Positions 45,950-58,376 of a DNA stretch of 64,000 bases are shown in pieces. Position 1 is the first letter of the stretch; every line of letters begins with the position of its first letter. Both the position numbers and the translations under genes were made by a program. A model generated the notes under the pieces. It saw nothing but the letters and a program-made list of their open reading frames with translations, did no database searches and had not been told where the DNA came from. Origin of the DNA: Petunia secreta (Eukaryota > Streptophyta > Magnoliopsida > Solanales > Solanaceae); assembly GCA_029990175.1 (NCBI GenBank), contig JARKIP010000064.1, positions 10,372,001 to 10,436,000 on the forward strand, written 5' to 3'.

Positions 45950-47040
45950 AACTAGTGCTATTAAAAAAAAGGGACTGAGACGTGACCCTTTTCTGTATAA
46001 AACTATATTAGCTTCTCAATTAAATCTATAAGTATATGTTCGATAATTAAAAACTATAAAGTATAATATTCTTATTAATTGTTAATAAAAAATTAAATAA
46101 TTATTAATTATAATTTACAATTATAATTTAGAAAAAGGAATGAGGTCGAATTAATGTGAGAATAACTAATTATAACCAATTAAAGAACAATTATTGTGCA
46201 TATTATTAGATTTGATAACTAATTATATATTTCCAAAACTATTAATATAATTAAAAGTTTACCTACAAAAATCATATAATCAATAAAGTAAATAAATTTT
46301 GACAAAATAAAATATGAGTTTGATAAGTGTAAGAAATTAGTCTATATGTTTTGATATTACAAATATACAAATATATTTTTATTTTTTATTTTAATTTAAT
46401 TTTGATAATTTTTATTTGAAATTTAATAAGTTCCATTAACTTATGATATAGTTACTATATTTTATTTTCTAAATGGAAAAATCTAAATATTATATTTTCG
46501 AACTCATAATTTTCTCAAATCTCTCTAATCTTATCAAACTACCATTTCACTATCTTTGACAAAAACTATTCATCTAAATATTTTTTGTTACATCTAATAT
46601 ATTATTATTAAAATACTACTATTGTTGTTGTTGATTTGCATGATAAAATGTTATAATTTTTTATATAAGTTTATTTTCAATCGAAATTCGTAATTGCAAT
46701 CATGACAAATTATAGTTATTGAGAAGACTATTGTCGCTGATTTTTCAATGAAGTAAAATTTTCTATAGTATAGCAAAAATGAGAAATTAGTACAATATAT
46801 TAGGTTTGCCAATTTCAATTTTATGACTAAGAAACTTGACAAAATTATAAATAGGAACAAAATTTTAATTTCTGTAGCTATTTTAAGGTACTATTGTCAG
46901 GATAACTATAAACACGTAGCAAAATCTTATTATTGCCTATGAAATTTATTTGTAGCAATAATCTACTTCTACATAGAGCGCATGTTTAGCTCTAAGGGCG
47001 CATGGTTAGCTAGGATTACTAACATACACCGTCGACGGAA
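45950..47040. other. AT-rich non-coding stretch with a repeat shared with 60.4-60.8 kb
   Basis: No gene is seen. The part at about 46775-46975 (AATGAGAAATTAGT, TTCTGTAGCTATTTTAAGGT, ACTATAAACACGTAGCA) closely resembles two copies at 60415-60600 and 60612-60730. Confidence 0.6.
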
Positions 47041-47229
47041 CGATGCCCCGCCATAGACACCAAGTATCAGAGCAATTGAATGCTCTACACTTGAATGAAA
47101 CTACTGATTGAATTGTTACACCCGAAATTGGTATTCCACAACAGCTTCAACCAGTGCAACTACTCCAATGGATCCCGGGGATGGAAAGTGCTCCTACAGT
47201 ACTCCAAGCTCCTGTGGCCACTTAGCTTA

Positions 47230-48050
47230 CAATACGAGGTCATAATTCGAAAACTGAAGTTGGGATCGCTGCGGAAGCTCAAAAACTAACCTACATAGCT
47301 AGATCCCAAAATGGAAATTCGACAATGGCAGAAGCGGTAAGAGAAAATAGAGCTTCCCAACAAGGTATGCAGCTCAATTTCTTCCCCTTGTGCTTAAGGA
47401 TGGATTGAAAATGGTTAGACTAAATCCAATTGAGCTTGAGGAACAGTGTTAGAAATGGAAACATGCCTTAATTTGATATGTTATAGGAGGAAACTATAAC
47501 TTCAAGGATATGCTTCAATTTCTCTATGGAGTCTGGAATTCAGTTACCACTCCTATAGTATTCCTTCATGATGATGGTTATAACAACTCCAAATCTTGCA
47601 AAATGTGTAATACACCTTTAACAGTCATCTTATGGTCCTGAAAAATTGGGAACCTGGCTTTAAGCTTTAGGATGAACCTATGCGACTGATTCCTCTTTGA
47701 GTGACTTTTCCTGGATAACCTCTACAATAATGGTCCAAGGAAACCTAGGGAGAATAGCTTCCTTGGAAAGCTAGTGTGTACAGACAAGCTCACAAGTCAG
47801 GGGGAGAGGGTGTCATATGCAAGGAGCTTTGTGGAGATGGACATCACCCAGTCATTGCCAGAACACGTTACAATTGAAAAACTAGATGGAACTGTTATGG
47901 AGCAGATAGTGGAGTATGAGTGGAAGCCACAATTCTACAAAAATTGCAACCACTTTGGTGATATAGCTGCTTAGTGCCAACCTTAAAAGCACCCTCCAGA
48001 GCAACCTATTCCCAAGAAGCAAAACATGAGAAGGAAGAAGAAAGTAATGG
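47230..48050 (+). pseudogene. LINE-B ORF1 (DUF4283 and CCHC knuckle type)
   Basis: Blocks in several frames: MAEAVRENRASQQGMQLNFF, MLQFLYGVWNSVTTPIVFLHD, then an open run 47774-47974 (DKLTSQGERVSYARSFVEMD, EYEWKPQFYKNCNHFGDIAA). These follow the plant L1 ORF1 order: nucleic-acid-binding DUF4283 then the knuckle, here C..C-damaged (YKNCNHFGDIAA, stop, CQP). Several stops make it non-functional. Confidence 0.65.
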
Positions 48051-48329
48051 CTGAGTGAAAATCCAAAAACGCTGACATTACTGCAGAGACTGAGGGACTA
48101 CCATTGCTCAGACTACTCTGGGTGAAGGGTAAACAGGCAGTGATTTACCAAAGAAAAGATAAGCTTGAAAAAATGCAACAACTGCAAGTGAGAAATCTTT
48201 TTGCTCTTCTAAAGATTCATGATAATAAAGAACCTCCTGACCAGGTACAAAGATAGATACCTAACCAAACAGAGGGAAAGAAGATACCAGAGAATGAGGG
48301 GTCAAACCCCAAAACCACTCATCCCCCAT

Positions 48330-49715
48330 GATTTTCATTACTTGGAAAATTAGAGGGCTAACAAAGCTTTCAAACAATAGGAGTTGAAGTGTTTTCTTAG
48401 AGAGAATAAAGTAGATATAATTGGTTGTTTTGAAACTAGAATAAAATAGCATAATGCTGGGAAAATTCAAAAGAAGTTTGGAGTAGAGTGGAAGTTCCTC
48501 ACTAACTACACTCATGCTCCTAATGGTAGGATTTAGATAGGGTGGAGACAAGCAAATGTGGTGGTTTCCATGTTGGATTCCTCAGCTCAAGCAATGCATT
48601 GCTCTGTCTCAGACAAGAATTCTACATATGAAAGCCACATCACTTTAGTTTATGGTCTTCATACATTTACAGATAGGATGACACTATGGGCACAACTTAC
48701 AGTTATGAAAAGCTCTATCTATGGACCCTGATTGATTGTTGGTGACTTCAGTACTGTCTTGGCAACTGATGATAGAATTAATGGAGCTCCTGTCCATCCA
48801 GCAGAGGTTAAAGACTTCCAAAAGTGTATAGCTGATCTGGCATTGGGTATTCTGACAAGAAGGGGCTGCTACTGCTCCCAGTGCAATAAAAAAGGGTTAA
48901 AGGACAGAATATATAGCGTAATTGATTGGGCACTAGGGAATGCTAGCCGGTTTCAAACTCACACTAGCCTTGAAGCAATCTATTTGCTCCCTGTGTGTTG
49001 TGATCATTCTCCAGTGCTGATAGACACTAAAACTATCAGACCAACATGCAAAAAACTATTCAGATGGCTATTAGCCTTGCTGGAACAAAAGGAATACAAG
49101 GAATTAGTCAAGAACGTGTGGGATCAATCCATACAAGGACATACTATGTATGGAGTATGGAGGAAACTAAAGCATTTAGAGGAACATACATAGGGTATGC
49201 AGAAATTGATTTCATCTATAAAATGTACCCTAAACTGATTGAAGGACAAGCTGACTGAAATTTAAACTAGTCTAAACGAGGATCTCTTTAACCCACAGTT
49301 GAGAGAAGCTGAACAAACTACTAAAATAGAGCTTGAAAAATGGGATTCGGGAAAGAGTACTCAGGCAGAAGTCAAAGGCAACATGGATCAAATATACAGA
49401 TTCCACTTCCAAATACTTTCATGCATGTCTCAAAGCTAGACAAGCTAGAAACAAGGCCATTTGCATCTATAATGAGTTTAATGAAAAGCTAACAGATCCA
49501 ATACAGCTACAACAAGAGTTCAAAGCTTTCTTTCAGCAACTGTTGGGAGAATTAGCACTTATGCTTCCCTGCATAAATGTAGAAACAATGAGACTTGTTT
49601 AACTTTGACACAGAAGCAAATGCTTGTGGCCCCTGTGACCATCGAAAAAGTTCTCAAAGTTTTGCAAACACTACCTGCAGACAAAGCCTCCGGTGTTGAT
49701 AATATCCTGTTGAAT
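48330..49715 (+). pseudogene. LINE-B ORF2, endonuclease and start of RT
   Basis: Endonuclease text: MIFITWKIRGLTKLSNN, TNYTHAPNGRI then TAG then IGWRQANVVVSML, LIVGDFSTVLATDDRING, CCDHSPVLIDTKT. The pre-RT region reads WIKYTDSTSKYFHACLKARQ, and the RT start reads LQTLPADKASGVDNILLNS. It stops exactly at 49715-49718, where CACTA-2 begins. Confidence 0.78.
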
Positions 49716-49718
49716 TCT

Positions 49719-49960
49719 CACTACAAAAAAATGGAGAGATAACGGCGGTTAATTTTACTTATTATGACGGTTTAAAACTGCCACTACAAGCAGTAACGGC
49801 GGCTTCACAAAATGCCGTAATCGCTTCCGCCATTAGCTATATTACGGCGGTTTTGGAAAACCGCCATAATAAGAACAAAAAACCGACATTTTATACATTG
49901 GCTAGAATGGTTATTTTAAATCGTAAAACGGCGGTTTTAACCGCCATAATTGTTGTCAAT
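49719..49960. repeat. CACTA-2 left terminal and subterminal repeats
   Basis: Starts with the 12-bp terminal repeat CACTACAAAAAA. ACGGCGGTT / AACCGCC(A/G) words recur about every 25-50 bp (for example near 49742, 49795, 49845, 49857, 49928). These are the likely TNPA-binding sites. 50080-50400 is AT-rich and holds a 3-copy direct repeat around ATTACATTGTCGAAT. Confidence 0.8.
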
Positions 49961-50403
49961 TTTGGGCAAAATGAAACTGATCCTGTGGTTGTTTCAAACC
50001 GACATAATGACCAATGTTTCTACTTTTTTTTTCTTGAATTCCATATTTTTGTCCTATTAGCTAGTGCATTCAAAAATGTATAAGCTCTAATACTACTTTT
50101 TAGCATAAATATACACGATCTAATAAGCGAAGTATTCATTAAAATAAACATGAGAAATCCAAGATTACATTGTCCAATATATTAAAGTGTCGTAGGGTAA
50201 TTCGACAACAATAGTCATTCAAAATTACATTGTCGAATATTAAAGTGTCGTAGGGTAATTCGACAACAATAGTAATCCAAAATTACATTGTCGAATGTAT
50301 TAAAATATCATAGAGTACTTCGACAATAACTCCAAAAAATAGCATAGCTGATCCTAATATTACTACAACTGATCACTTGCTTGATTTACATTATTAATGA
50401 TCT

Positions 50404-53057
50404 TCAAGACCCATTCGGTGATGCAGTGCCATTTCCCAAATCTGGTTCCTAAAAAAAACAAATAAGAGAATTAAGCACACTTAGTATTTTTTAAGCAAAG
50501 CTACTGAACTTTCTGCAATTAAGGGTGAAGAGAAAAACATTCAAATTCACTTCCAATACCAATTTCAAGAAACACCAAGTAGTACAAAGTAGTCAACTTT
50601 GCCTGCTAAAACTATCATATATATACCAAACTTAAGCAAATATTTATCGAATGTTGCAGGTTTTCTCATGCCAGAATCAATATAATATGCTGTCAGATTG
50701 GCATATCTTTTTAAAACCTAAGTAGTAAACTTTCACAGTATAGATAGTGGCAAAACTTTCTAATTACACCAAATAATCAACACAAATACAGGAGACAAAA
50801 ATAGATAATTGACATGCTACTAAAAGAAATATCAAGACTTCGAGGCACATCAGCAAATGTTGAAAAAAATTATGACAAAAGAAGACATAAGATATGTATG
50901 GAATATTACTGAAAACTAAAATGACATAGCGTCTTTTTAGAAAAATTTTATTTGAATCAGAAGTAATTGAGACAAAAATTATTTTACAGTTAAGTCACCA
51001 TAAAATAAGCCAATATCCAGGAGACAGAAAGAACAAATCGCAACAGATAACCAAAGACTCGTTCCTCTCCAGCCACAGCAGAGACTTAAACAAGAAAAAG
51101 TAAGTACTTTTACCTGTGGAGGATTAGGAAATAAGCCAGCTAACTCCTCGGGCATACGCCCTCCTGCATTTATTCGGATGAAGCTATAAAGTGCATGTAG
51201 TTGTGATTTCATAGTTGTCATTTCTTGATGCCAATCTGGAGGGGGAGCGCTATATGAGTCCATGTGCACACGACTACCTCGTCTAGAAGTCTGCTTGAAT
51301 GCTATAGTTGGAACTACACCTAAGCCTAATCCTCTAACACGGCCGGGGTGCTCGGGACCTAAGACTAGACCAAGTGCATCGTTAGCTGAAATTTCTTGAT
51401 GATCTGGTCTTTGACTTCTATGTTCTTCAATTTTCTCCTGAGATAAAACGTAATAAAACGCGTAAATATGTATGTGTGTGTTTGTGTTTGCGAGGAGAGA
51501 TAGGAAGTTGGTAAAACACATGACATACACAAAAGCCAGAGTGCCGATTGCTAAGTCCATATCATATATTTATGGAGCGACAGCTTGAGCCATATATTAC
51601 TATTAACTAATGAAGAGTGAATTAAAGGAAAAGAAGAGCTAGAAATGACTTCAAATCCACAGGGAAATATCTAATAAGAAAGTATTCTGCAAATTCCAAG
51701 TAGTAACCGATCAAGAATGGCTACAAACTCAATGTGTGACATAGTTTATTCCACCAAACTGAAATCTTTAGATGGGGGAAAAATAGGACAAATAAGAAGA
51801 TAAAGAATTTTTAAATTATACCGCTATCTCCTTGGCCTTATCATTCACATAGGTCCCATCTTTCCTTTTATGAGTCTCAATCCACACTTTGCCTCGATCA
51901 GTAGCTAACCCCGCTGCTTTCTGAAAATTTTCAACATATAAAACATTAGTAAATACTTACTAGGATGTATTTATCTGAAGAAAGTATTACTAGCACATTG
52001 TATGAAACTACCATGGCTGCCCTTCTTCTAGCTGTACTCATAGCACCACAAGTATGAGGAACATCTTGTTGTTGCCGAATCAATCGATTCCTGTTGCAAA
52101 GCCTCACTGTTGAATCTTTCATGCGATAATTAATAAACAATGCCCATTGATCTCTTGGAATGCCTTCTGGAGCCATCTTGATATAATCTTCTTTCCTAAG
52201 TAATGGGTCAGAGACTGCATCCCATAGTTTAAGTCTGTAGTTCCTCCACTTTGTGCTCATGGAATTGTTAATGTATGTTTTTACATCTTGTTGATCAACC
52301 CCCCTAAAGAAAAATCGAGGCTTCATAAATAAAATATGTTAGTTTACTACAGTTTAAATATACAACTACAAGACTAAACAAAAGAATTTAGAAGATATTA
52401 CCATTAATATTTCATTAATAACACGATCCAAAAAAGAGTCAGGCATGTCTGGCCACTTATCAAAGCCGATAGGGAAGTGTAGAGAATTTGTGGCGAGCTG
52501 TCCTAGAACTCCTGCAAATAAGCCACCAGCCTTTTTAATAGGCCGGCCATGCTCATCGCATTCTACAATTACACGCACACCATTTTCCAAGTTGTAAACA
52601 TCCTTAACCTTCATTTTCACCTCCTTCACCATTTGATTTTCATCTATATCAAAATGAACATCAGGTTAAGAACATTAACAAAGAATAAAGATGAACATAG
52701 TATCGCTATTAATTGATATATACCTATAATCTCGACAACCCAATCACGAGGAATTACACTTTTTGTAACTTTGCGTTTGGATTGTACATGTTGTGAAAAT
52801 TCTTCATCATCTTCATCAGACGATAAAGATGGAACAACAGGATCTATAGGTTGTACAGACTGCCAAGAGTCTGGGTCAGAGGATGAAGATGCAGCCTGAG
52901 TCTGTGGTGAATTCGTGTGAGCCGAAACTTGTGGTGACTGCATTTGAGCCTGAGCCTGCTGCGACTGCATTTGAGCCTGAGCCTCTAAGGATGGTGTAGC
53001 AAGTGAAGAGCTCCCTATGAATCTGAACATATTCTTAATCCTATTTGGCTTTGGCAT
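50404..53057 (-). CDS. CACTA-2 accessory protein (TNPA-like, Transposase_24)
   Basis: TNPA-type proteins bind the subterminal repeats and help assemble the transposition complex. Proposed exons: 53057-52724, 52643-52402, 52320-52012, 51920-51822, 51437-51114, 50448-50404; 1353 nt, 450 residues plus stop, no internal stop. The start MPKPNRIKNMFRFIG follows an acceptor (ATGTATGCAG), so a leader exon is likely; an in-frame ATG at 53069 is the alternative. N-terminal Q/S-rich segment (QAQMQSQQAQAQMQSPQ), then VYNLENGVRVIVECDEHGRP, SMSTKWRNYRLKLWDAV, PEGIPRDQWALFINYRM, ETHKRKDGTYVNDKA, GRVRGLGLGVVPT and a final EPDLGNGTASPNGS. This is the usual Transposase_24 order. Confidence 0.85.
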
Positions 53058-53385
53058 CTCTGCATACATAAAAAAGAAAAGTGTGGTAACAACAGAACGA
53101 GTATAATTTAGAGAAGAAAAAGAGATGAGCAGAATATGATTTTTTTATTGGTGAAATGAGCAGAATATCCAATGCAATCATAATATTTAACACACCAAAT
53201 CAACCAATTACATTAATCACCAGATAAACAAAAATTTCATCAAGCAATTCTTTTTGTGCAACAGGGGTCCTAAAGGAAAGAAAGAAAACAAAAGCCTTCA
53301 GGAGATCTTTATGTTCTCTGGCCACCAAAATTAAAAACAAAAGATATAACCAAAAAAGACTACGAGTAATTGGTGATATGGCTTT

Positions 53386-56300
53386 TCATGTATGTCCATC
53401 TTCCCTGGTATGATCCACCCTTAACAAAGTTATATCATTAACATCGTCAAATAATTGATCTAGTTCTTGCTCTGGGAACGGCGCATCCTCAGGAACTACA
53501 TTATCTCCTTCTTCTCCCATATCATACAAATCTCTTGGTTTCAAGTGAACAACAGTACTCCAACCTTCATTCACCTCATCATCCACATAATATACCATTT
53601 GAGCTTGTGAAGCTTCAATGTATGGATCATGCTCTTCACGATCACCAGTATGAATCAAACGTGAAAAGTTAACACAAGGAAATCCCCAAGCATCCTTTTT
53701 GAACCCCCTATCTCTGGTTGTGTCAGCCCATTTACACTTGAATAGTGTAACCCAAAATCGAGCATAGTAGTTAAGCTCAATGATGTCTTCTAATTTGCCA
53801 TAATATGACAAATCAGCCTGCCTCAAATTTCCATCAGCACCACTAGCAATACAAGATGTGGATGATGTCAGAAAAACTCCACTGTTTTGAGTTTTCAACC
53901 CCTGCTCTCGAGTTGTTGTCCGAAACTTGAACCCATTGATATTAAATGTTATAAACCTACGACCATGTGGTGCTGGTCCTCTTGCTAGAAACTTTAGGTC
54001 ATCTGACACGACACTTGAAATGTCTGGGTTCATAATCTAAAACAAGAACTTAACTGTGTTAGGAATGTTTCAAATTTAAAGACCTGATGAAAAGAAATAT
54101 ATCAATATAATATTTAATACATATGTAACCGACCTTTCGAGGAAACCAATCAATGAAGTCTTTACTAACTATCTTCTCTATCTCCGTATTTGTAGGCTTG
54201 CGACCCTTCCACCGCCTCCGTACATGATCTTTAAATTCGCTACATGAATAGTTAATACAACTATGAATTCTGTATATAATTCTCCTATATCGAATGTATG
54301 TTTTATTTAGATTTTCCCTTATATACTCACTCAATGTATGGCGCGACTTCTGGACAATTTAATACCACGTATCGATGTGCTTGAATTTTCTCCAAAGTTG
54401 ATAACTCAAAGGTTGAACCTCCTACTCCTTTACCAAGTGGCAGGAAAATGCTAGATGGATTTGATGAGCATCTATCCTCAGGAAAATCATCAACACGTCG
54501 TGGCCTATTAATTCTTGTCTCAATCCCTTCCAAATACTGGGAACAAAAAATAAGAGCCTCTTCAGCTAGGTATCCCTCAGCTATTGAACCTTCTGCTTGT
54601 GCCATGTTCCTTACATAAGACTTTAAGTGTCCCAAGTACCTAAACAAATTGATAATTAATTAAATGATACACTTAACATCTATGTATTAAAGAATAAAGT
54701 ATAGTAAAACAATGAGAGATTGTATTTACCTCTCAATAGGATACATCCATCGATAATGCACTGGTCCCCCAAGTTTTGCTTCTGCCACTAGATGACAAGT
54801 TAAATGCACCATGATAGTAAAGAATGCTGGAGGAAATAATATTTCCAAGTGATTAATCGTGAGATTATATCGAGACTCTAGCTTGTCAAGGTCCAAGAGA
54901 TTTAAGTTTTTGCCGCAGAGTTGTCGGAAAAATGAAGACAACTCTAGTAACACTGAAGTAACTTTGTCAGGTAAAACATTACGTATAGCAAGTGGTAACA
55001 AGTGCTCCATAACAATGTGGCAATCATGGCTTTTCATTCCAAAGAGCTTTCGTTCTTTCAAGTCAACACATCTTGAAATGTCGCTTGCATATCCATCCGG
55101 CATTTTGACATTATTTAACGTTCGAAAAAATACATCTTTTTCTGCTTTTGACATAGTAAACAATGCTGTATGATAGCTTCCATTCTCATCAGGCCAAAGT
55201 TCTTTTCTAATACCCATTTCTTTAAGATCTTTCCGAGCTTTCACATCATCTTTTGATTTCCCATCGTTAAGCAAAGTGTATATCACATTGTCAAATACAT
55301 TCTTCTCAATGTGCATAACATCTAGATTATGCCGCAATAAATTGGTTTCCCAGTAAGGAAGCTCAAAAAATATGCTTCTCTTTCTCCACTGTTTCGGTTT
55401 TTCTTTAACAGATCTGCCACGAGTTCTTTTACCTTTATTTTTCGACTCGATTACTTTCCCAAAAATGACATTTGTGCCCTCCATTTGCTTCAAGAGATCT
55501 GACCCTGAGAGTGCTCTTGGTGGCTCCCGTAACTCGTTTTTTCCATTAAAACGAGAACGTTGCAATCTGAAGCGGTGGCCTTTTTCTAGAAAACGACGAT
55601 GACCCATGAAACACCATTTTCTACTATGTTTCAACCGGCAAGATTCTGTATCAAAGTTACATGTGGGACAAGCATACTGAGTGTATGTATTCCATCCAGA
55701 TAATGTACCAAGGCCAGGGAAGTCACTAATCGTCCACATCAAAGCTGCTCGCATTTTAAACATTTCATTCTTTGAAGAATCTAATGTTTGTACACCATCA
55801 TACCACAATTCCTTCAACTCTTGGATAAGAGGTTGCAAGTACACATCTATGTTATTGCCTGGCATCTTTTTTCCTGCAATGATCATTTTTTATTAGAAAA
55901 TATATTTATTTCTTACAAAAAGAAACTAACAGTACCAAGGCGGTACTGTAGTAACTACAAAAGCTGGAATTAGATCCCATATATCTGAAGGGACTCCATA
56001 AAAACCACACAAATCAATGTTACATACAAAAAAAAATTTACATCAGCTCATTAGGTTTCAAATATATCTGTTTCCTACAAAAGAAAAATATTTCTGGAAG
56101 GCAAAAGTGAATATAATGGTTAAAAGTGAATCTGCTACCAGGAAATAAAAGGGCAAAGTTAGTAAATATAAACATAAACAGGAACTCTTACCATTTGATT
56201 TAAATTATTTACATTTACTAGGACATATATTCTATTGTTGTTTCATAAAATGAAACAGAGCCTAAACTCATCGATCCATTCAAACAACAATCAATCACAA

Positions 56301-57717
56301 TATTTTTCTAAGCTCAGTCTTAACTAGATTTTGTAAATTACAAAAACTAGGTACTCGCAGGTTGCTAATAGAATATAATCATAATCTTTGATCTGCTGAA
56401 TTATTTAAATAACGTCATCCAAAAGCTTAAAATGTTAGAGATAGAAGAAAAAAACAAAACTGAATCTTTTAATTAAGCTAACTAAAGACGAATAATTTTT
56501 CAAAATAAAATACAAGTATCATGATATCTCATCACAACAAAATAATCACTCACACTCCCAAGACTCAAAGAAAAAGAAATACCTGGAATGATCATTGAGA
56601 GAATAAATGAAGTCTGCTTCATACATTCCCAAGGAGGACGATTATATGGGATAAGAACCACTCGCCAAATACTATAATTTGTTGCCATTGCTCCAAAAGG
56701 ATTAAAACCGTCACTAGCCAAGCCAAGTCGTACATTTCGAGGATCTGCAGCAAATTCAGGATGAAGTAAGTCAAATTTTTTCCAAGCTTGAGAATCTCTC
56801 GGATGCCTCATCAATCCATCTTGACTACCCTCTAAAGAGTGCCATCTCATAGACTCAGCAGTTTTAGAGCACATGAACAATCTCTGCAACCTTGGCTTTA
56901 GAGGAAAGTATCGCAAAATCTTTGCAGGTTTCTTCTTTTTCTTATCCTTCCACCTAGATGTCTTGCATCTTTTGCACTCCTGCAGCCTTTCATCTTCCCC
57001 AAAATATAGCATACAATCATTCGGGCAAGCATGTATTTTGGTATAATTAAGACCAAGCCTATTGATTGTTTTCTTTGCCTCATAGAATGAAACAGGAATC
57101 TTGGCATCTTCAAAACAATCTTTTAACAACTCTAATATCAAAGTCATAGCTTTATCACTCATTCGGCACAAACACTTTATATGGTACAATTTAACAAGAA
57201 AAGACAACTTGGAATACTTTGTACACCCTTCAAACAATGGTTGTTTGCCATCTTCGAGCAATTTATAGAAATCTGCACTATATCCAGTATTCCCCTCGAT
57301 ATGCTCTTCATTAGATGTCTCCTCTATATTTATAGGCTCACAAGACACACCAGGCTCGCTAACATTGTCCGTGTTGAACCCAAATGCATCATTAATCATG
57401 GTTTCCATTGGATTTTGGGGCAGCATTGTTTCCTCTATGACATGTGTGGTTTCAACAGAATGTGGTGCAGAGGCATTTGATTTTTCACCGTGCAAGTACC
57501 ATAATTTGTAGTTCACTGGAAAACGCTTCCAAGTCAAGTGCGCTTCAACTACATCTCTTTTTTGCCACTTGCTAAAACCACATATTGGACACGGACACTT
57601 GATTATGCACCCATCAATAGACCCATGCTCAAAAGCAAAATCCAAAAATTTAGTGAGCCCAGCAGCATATTCAGGTGTGTTCCGAGGTTTGCTAATCCAA
57701 GATTTATCAATCGACAT
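53386..57717 (-). CDS. CACTA-2 transposase (TNPD-type; Transposase_21, DUF4218, DUF4216)
   Basis: The transposase cuts at the CACTA ends and rejoins the element elsewhere, in the nucleus. Proposed exons: 57717-56583, 55873-54730, 54639-54331, 54239-54134, 54036-53386. All introns are GT-AG, phases agree, and the total is 3345 nt (1114 residues plus stop) with no internal stop seen. Domains: transposase-associated (about residues 5-80, KSWISKPRNTPEYAAGL, CPCPICGF); Transposase_21 (about 280-560, RLGLASDGFNPFG, SDFPGLGTLSGWNT, YACPTCNFDTES); DUF4218 (about 660-850, HDCHIVMEHLLPLAIRNVLP, RWMYPIERYLGHLKSYVRN); DUF4216 (about 970-1060, YYARFWVTLFKCKWADTTR). Length is normal for the family. Exons were inferred by eye. 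Confidence 0.88.
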
Positions 57718-58209
57718 GACTACGATTGAATTTAAGGCTAATCTAATATGATACGTACCAAATATAAAGAAAAAAACAAATCTTTAACACAAGGCAAATC
57801 TAAGAGGATGAAAAGCATCCAAAAAGACAAACTAACAATAAAATACCGAAAACAAAGAAATTAATATTTGCCAGAACAAATGTAATAGCAAAATATCAAA
57901 AAAAAGAAAAGAATGAAAGTTTGAGAAAAAAAACCCTAAATCTAACAGAAAAAAACAACATAGAAAAGCTCCAAATAAGAACTTGAACTTGAGCTTTAAA
58001 TCTCATACCTGAAGAGCTTTGGAGAGACCGATTGAGAGAATTTTTGGTTTCAATGTTAGATTTTAGTTTTTGTTTTTGAGCTTTCTGCTTTGGTTTGTGT
58101 TTTTTGTTTGGTTTTGGGATATTTTGACTAAACAAAAAAAATAAGGCTGAGAAACCATGGAGGGAATTTTATTCCGCCAAAAATTTCACGCCAAAATTTT
58201 CGAGCCAAT

Positions 58210-58376
58210 TATTTGGGGTAAAACAGTGGTTTAAACCGCTATAATTTCTAAAAGCTGCCAAAAGTAAAAATAGCTTAAGTGGCGTCTTAAAAACCGCAAT
58301 ATTTAGTGATACAATATGGCGGTTTTGTAGAACCGCCATTATTAAAACGCCATAATTGTTCCGGTTTTTTGTAGTG
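58210..58376. repeat. CACTA-2 right terminal and subterminal repeats
   Basis: TGGTTTAAACCGC, AAAAACCGC, ATGGCGGTTTTG and AACCGCCATTA words lead into GGTTTTTTGTAGTG, the terminal repeat. Confidence 0.8.

Larger units (their letters stand above)
49719..58376 (-). mobile_element. Structurally complete CACTA (En/Spm) transposon, CACTA-2
   Basis: 8658 bp. Ends are CACTACAAAAAAATGG and, on the other strand, CACTACAAAAAACCGG (12 identical bases), with TCT duplicated on both sides (49716-49718, 58377-58379). Subterminal regions hold many GGCGGTTTT / AAAACCGCC words in both orientations. Two genes on the minus strand, TNPD-like then TNPA-like, both assemble without stops. The promoter would be at the right (58.0-58.4 kb). 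A leader exon ending at the donor GTATGAG (58008) and an acceptor ATCGTAG just before the TNPD ATG suggest a 5'-UTR intron. The element lies inside the LINE-B RT. Confidence 0.95.

Noticed and set aside
54859..57751. Several plus-strand ORFs of 60-104 residues within CACTA-2
   Set aside because: They lie opposite the TNPD exons and have no recognisable domain.
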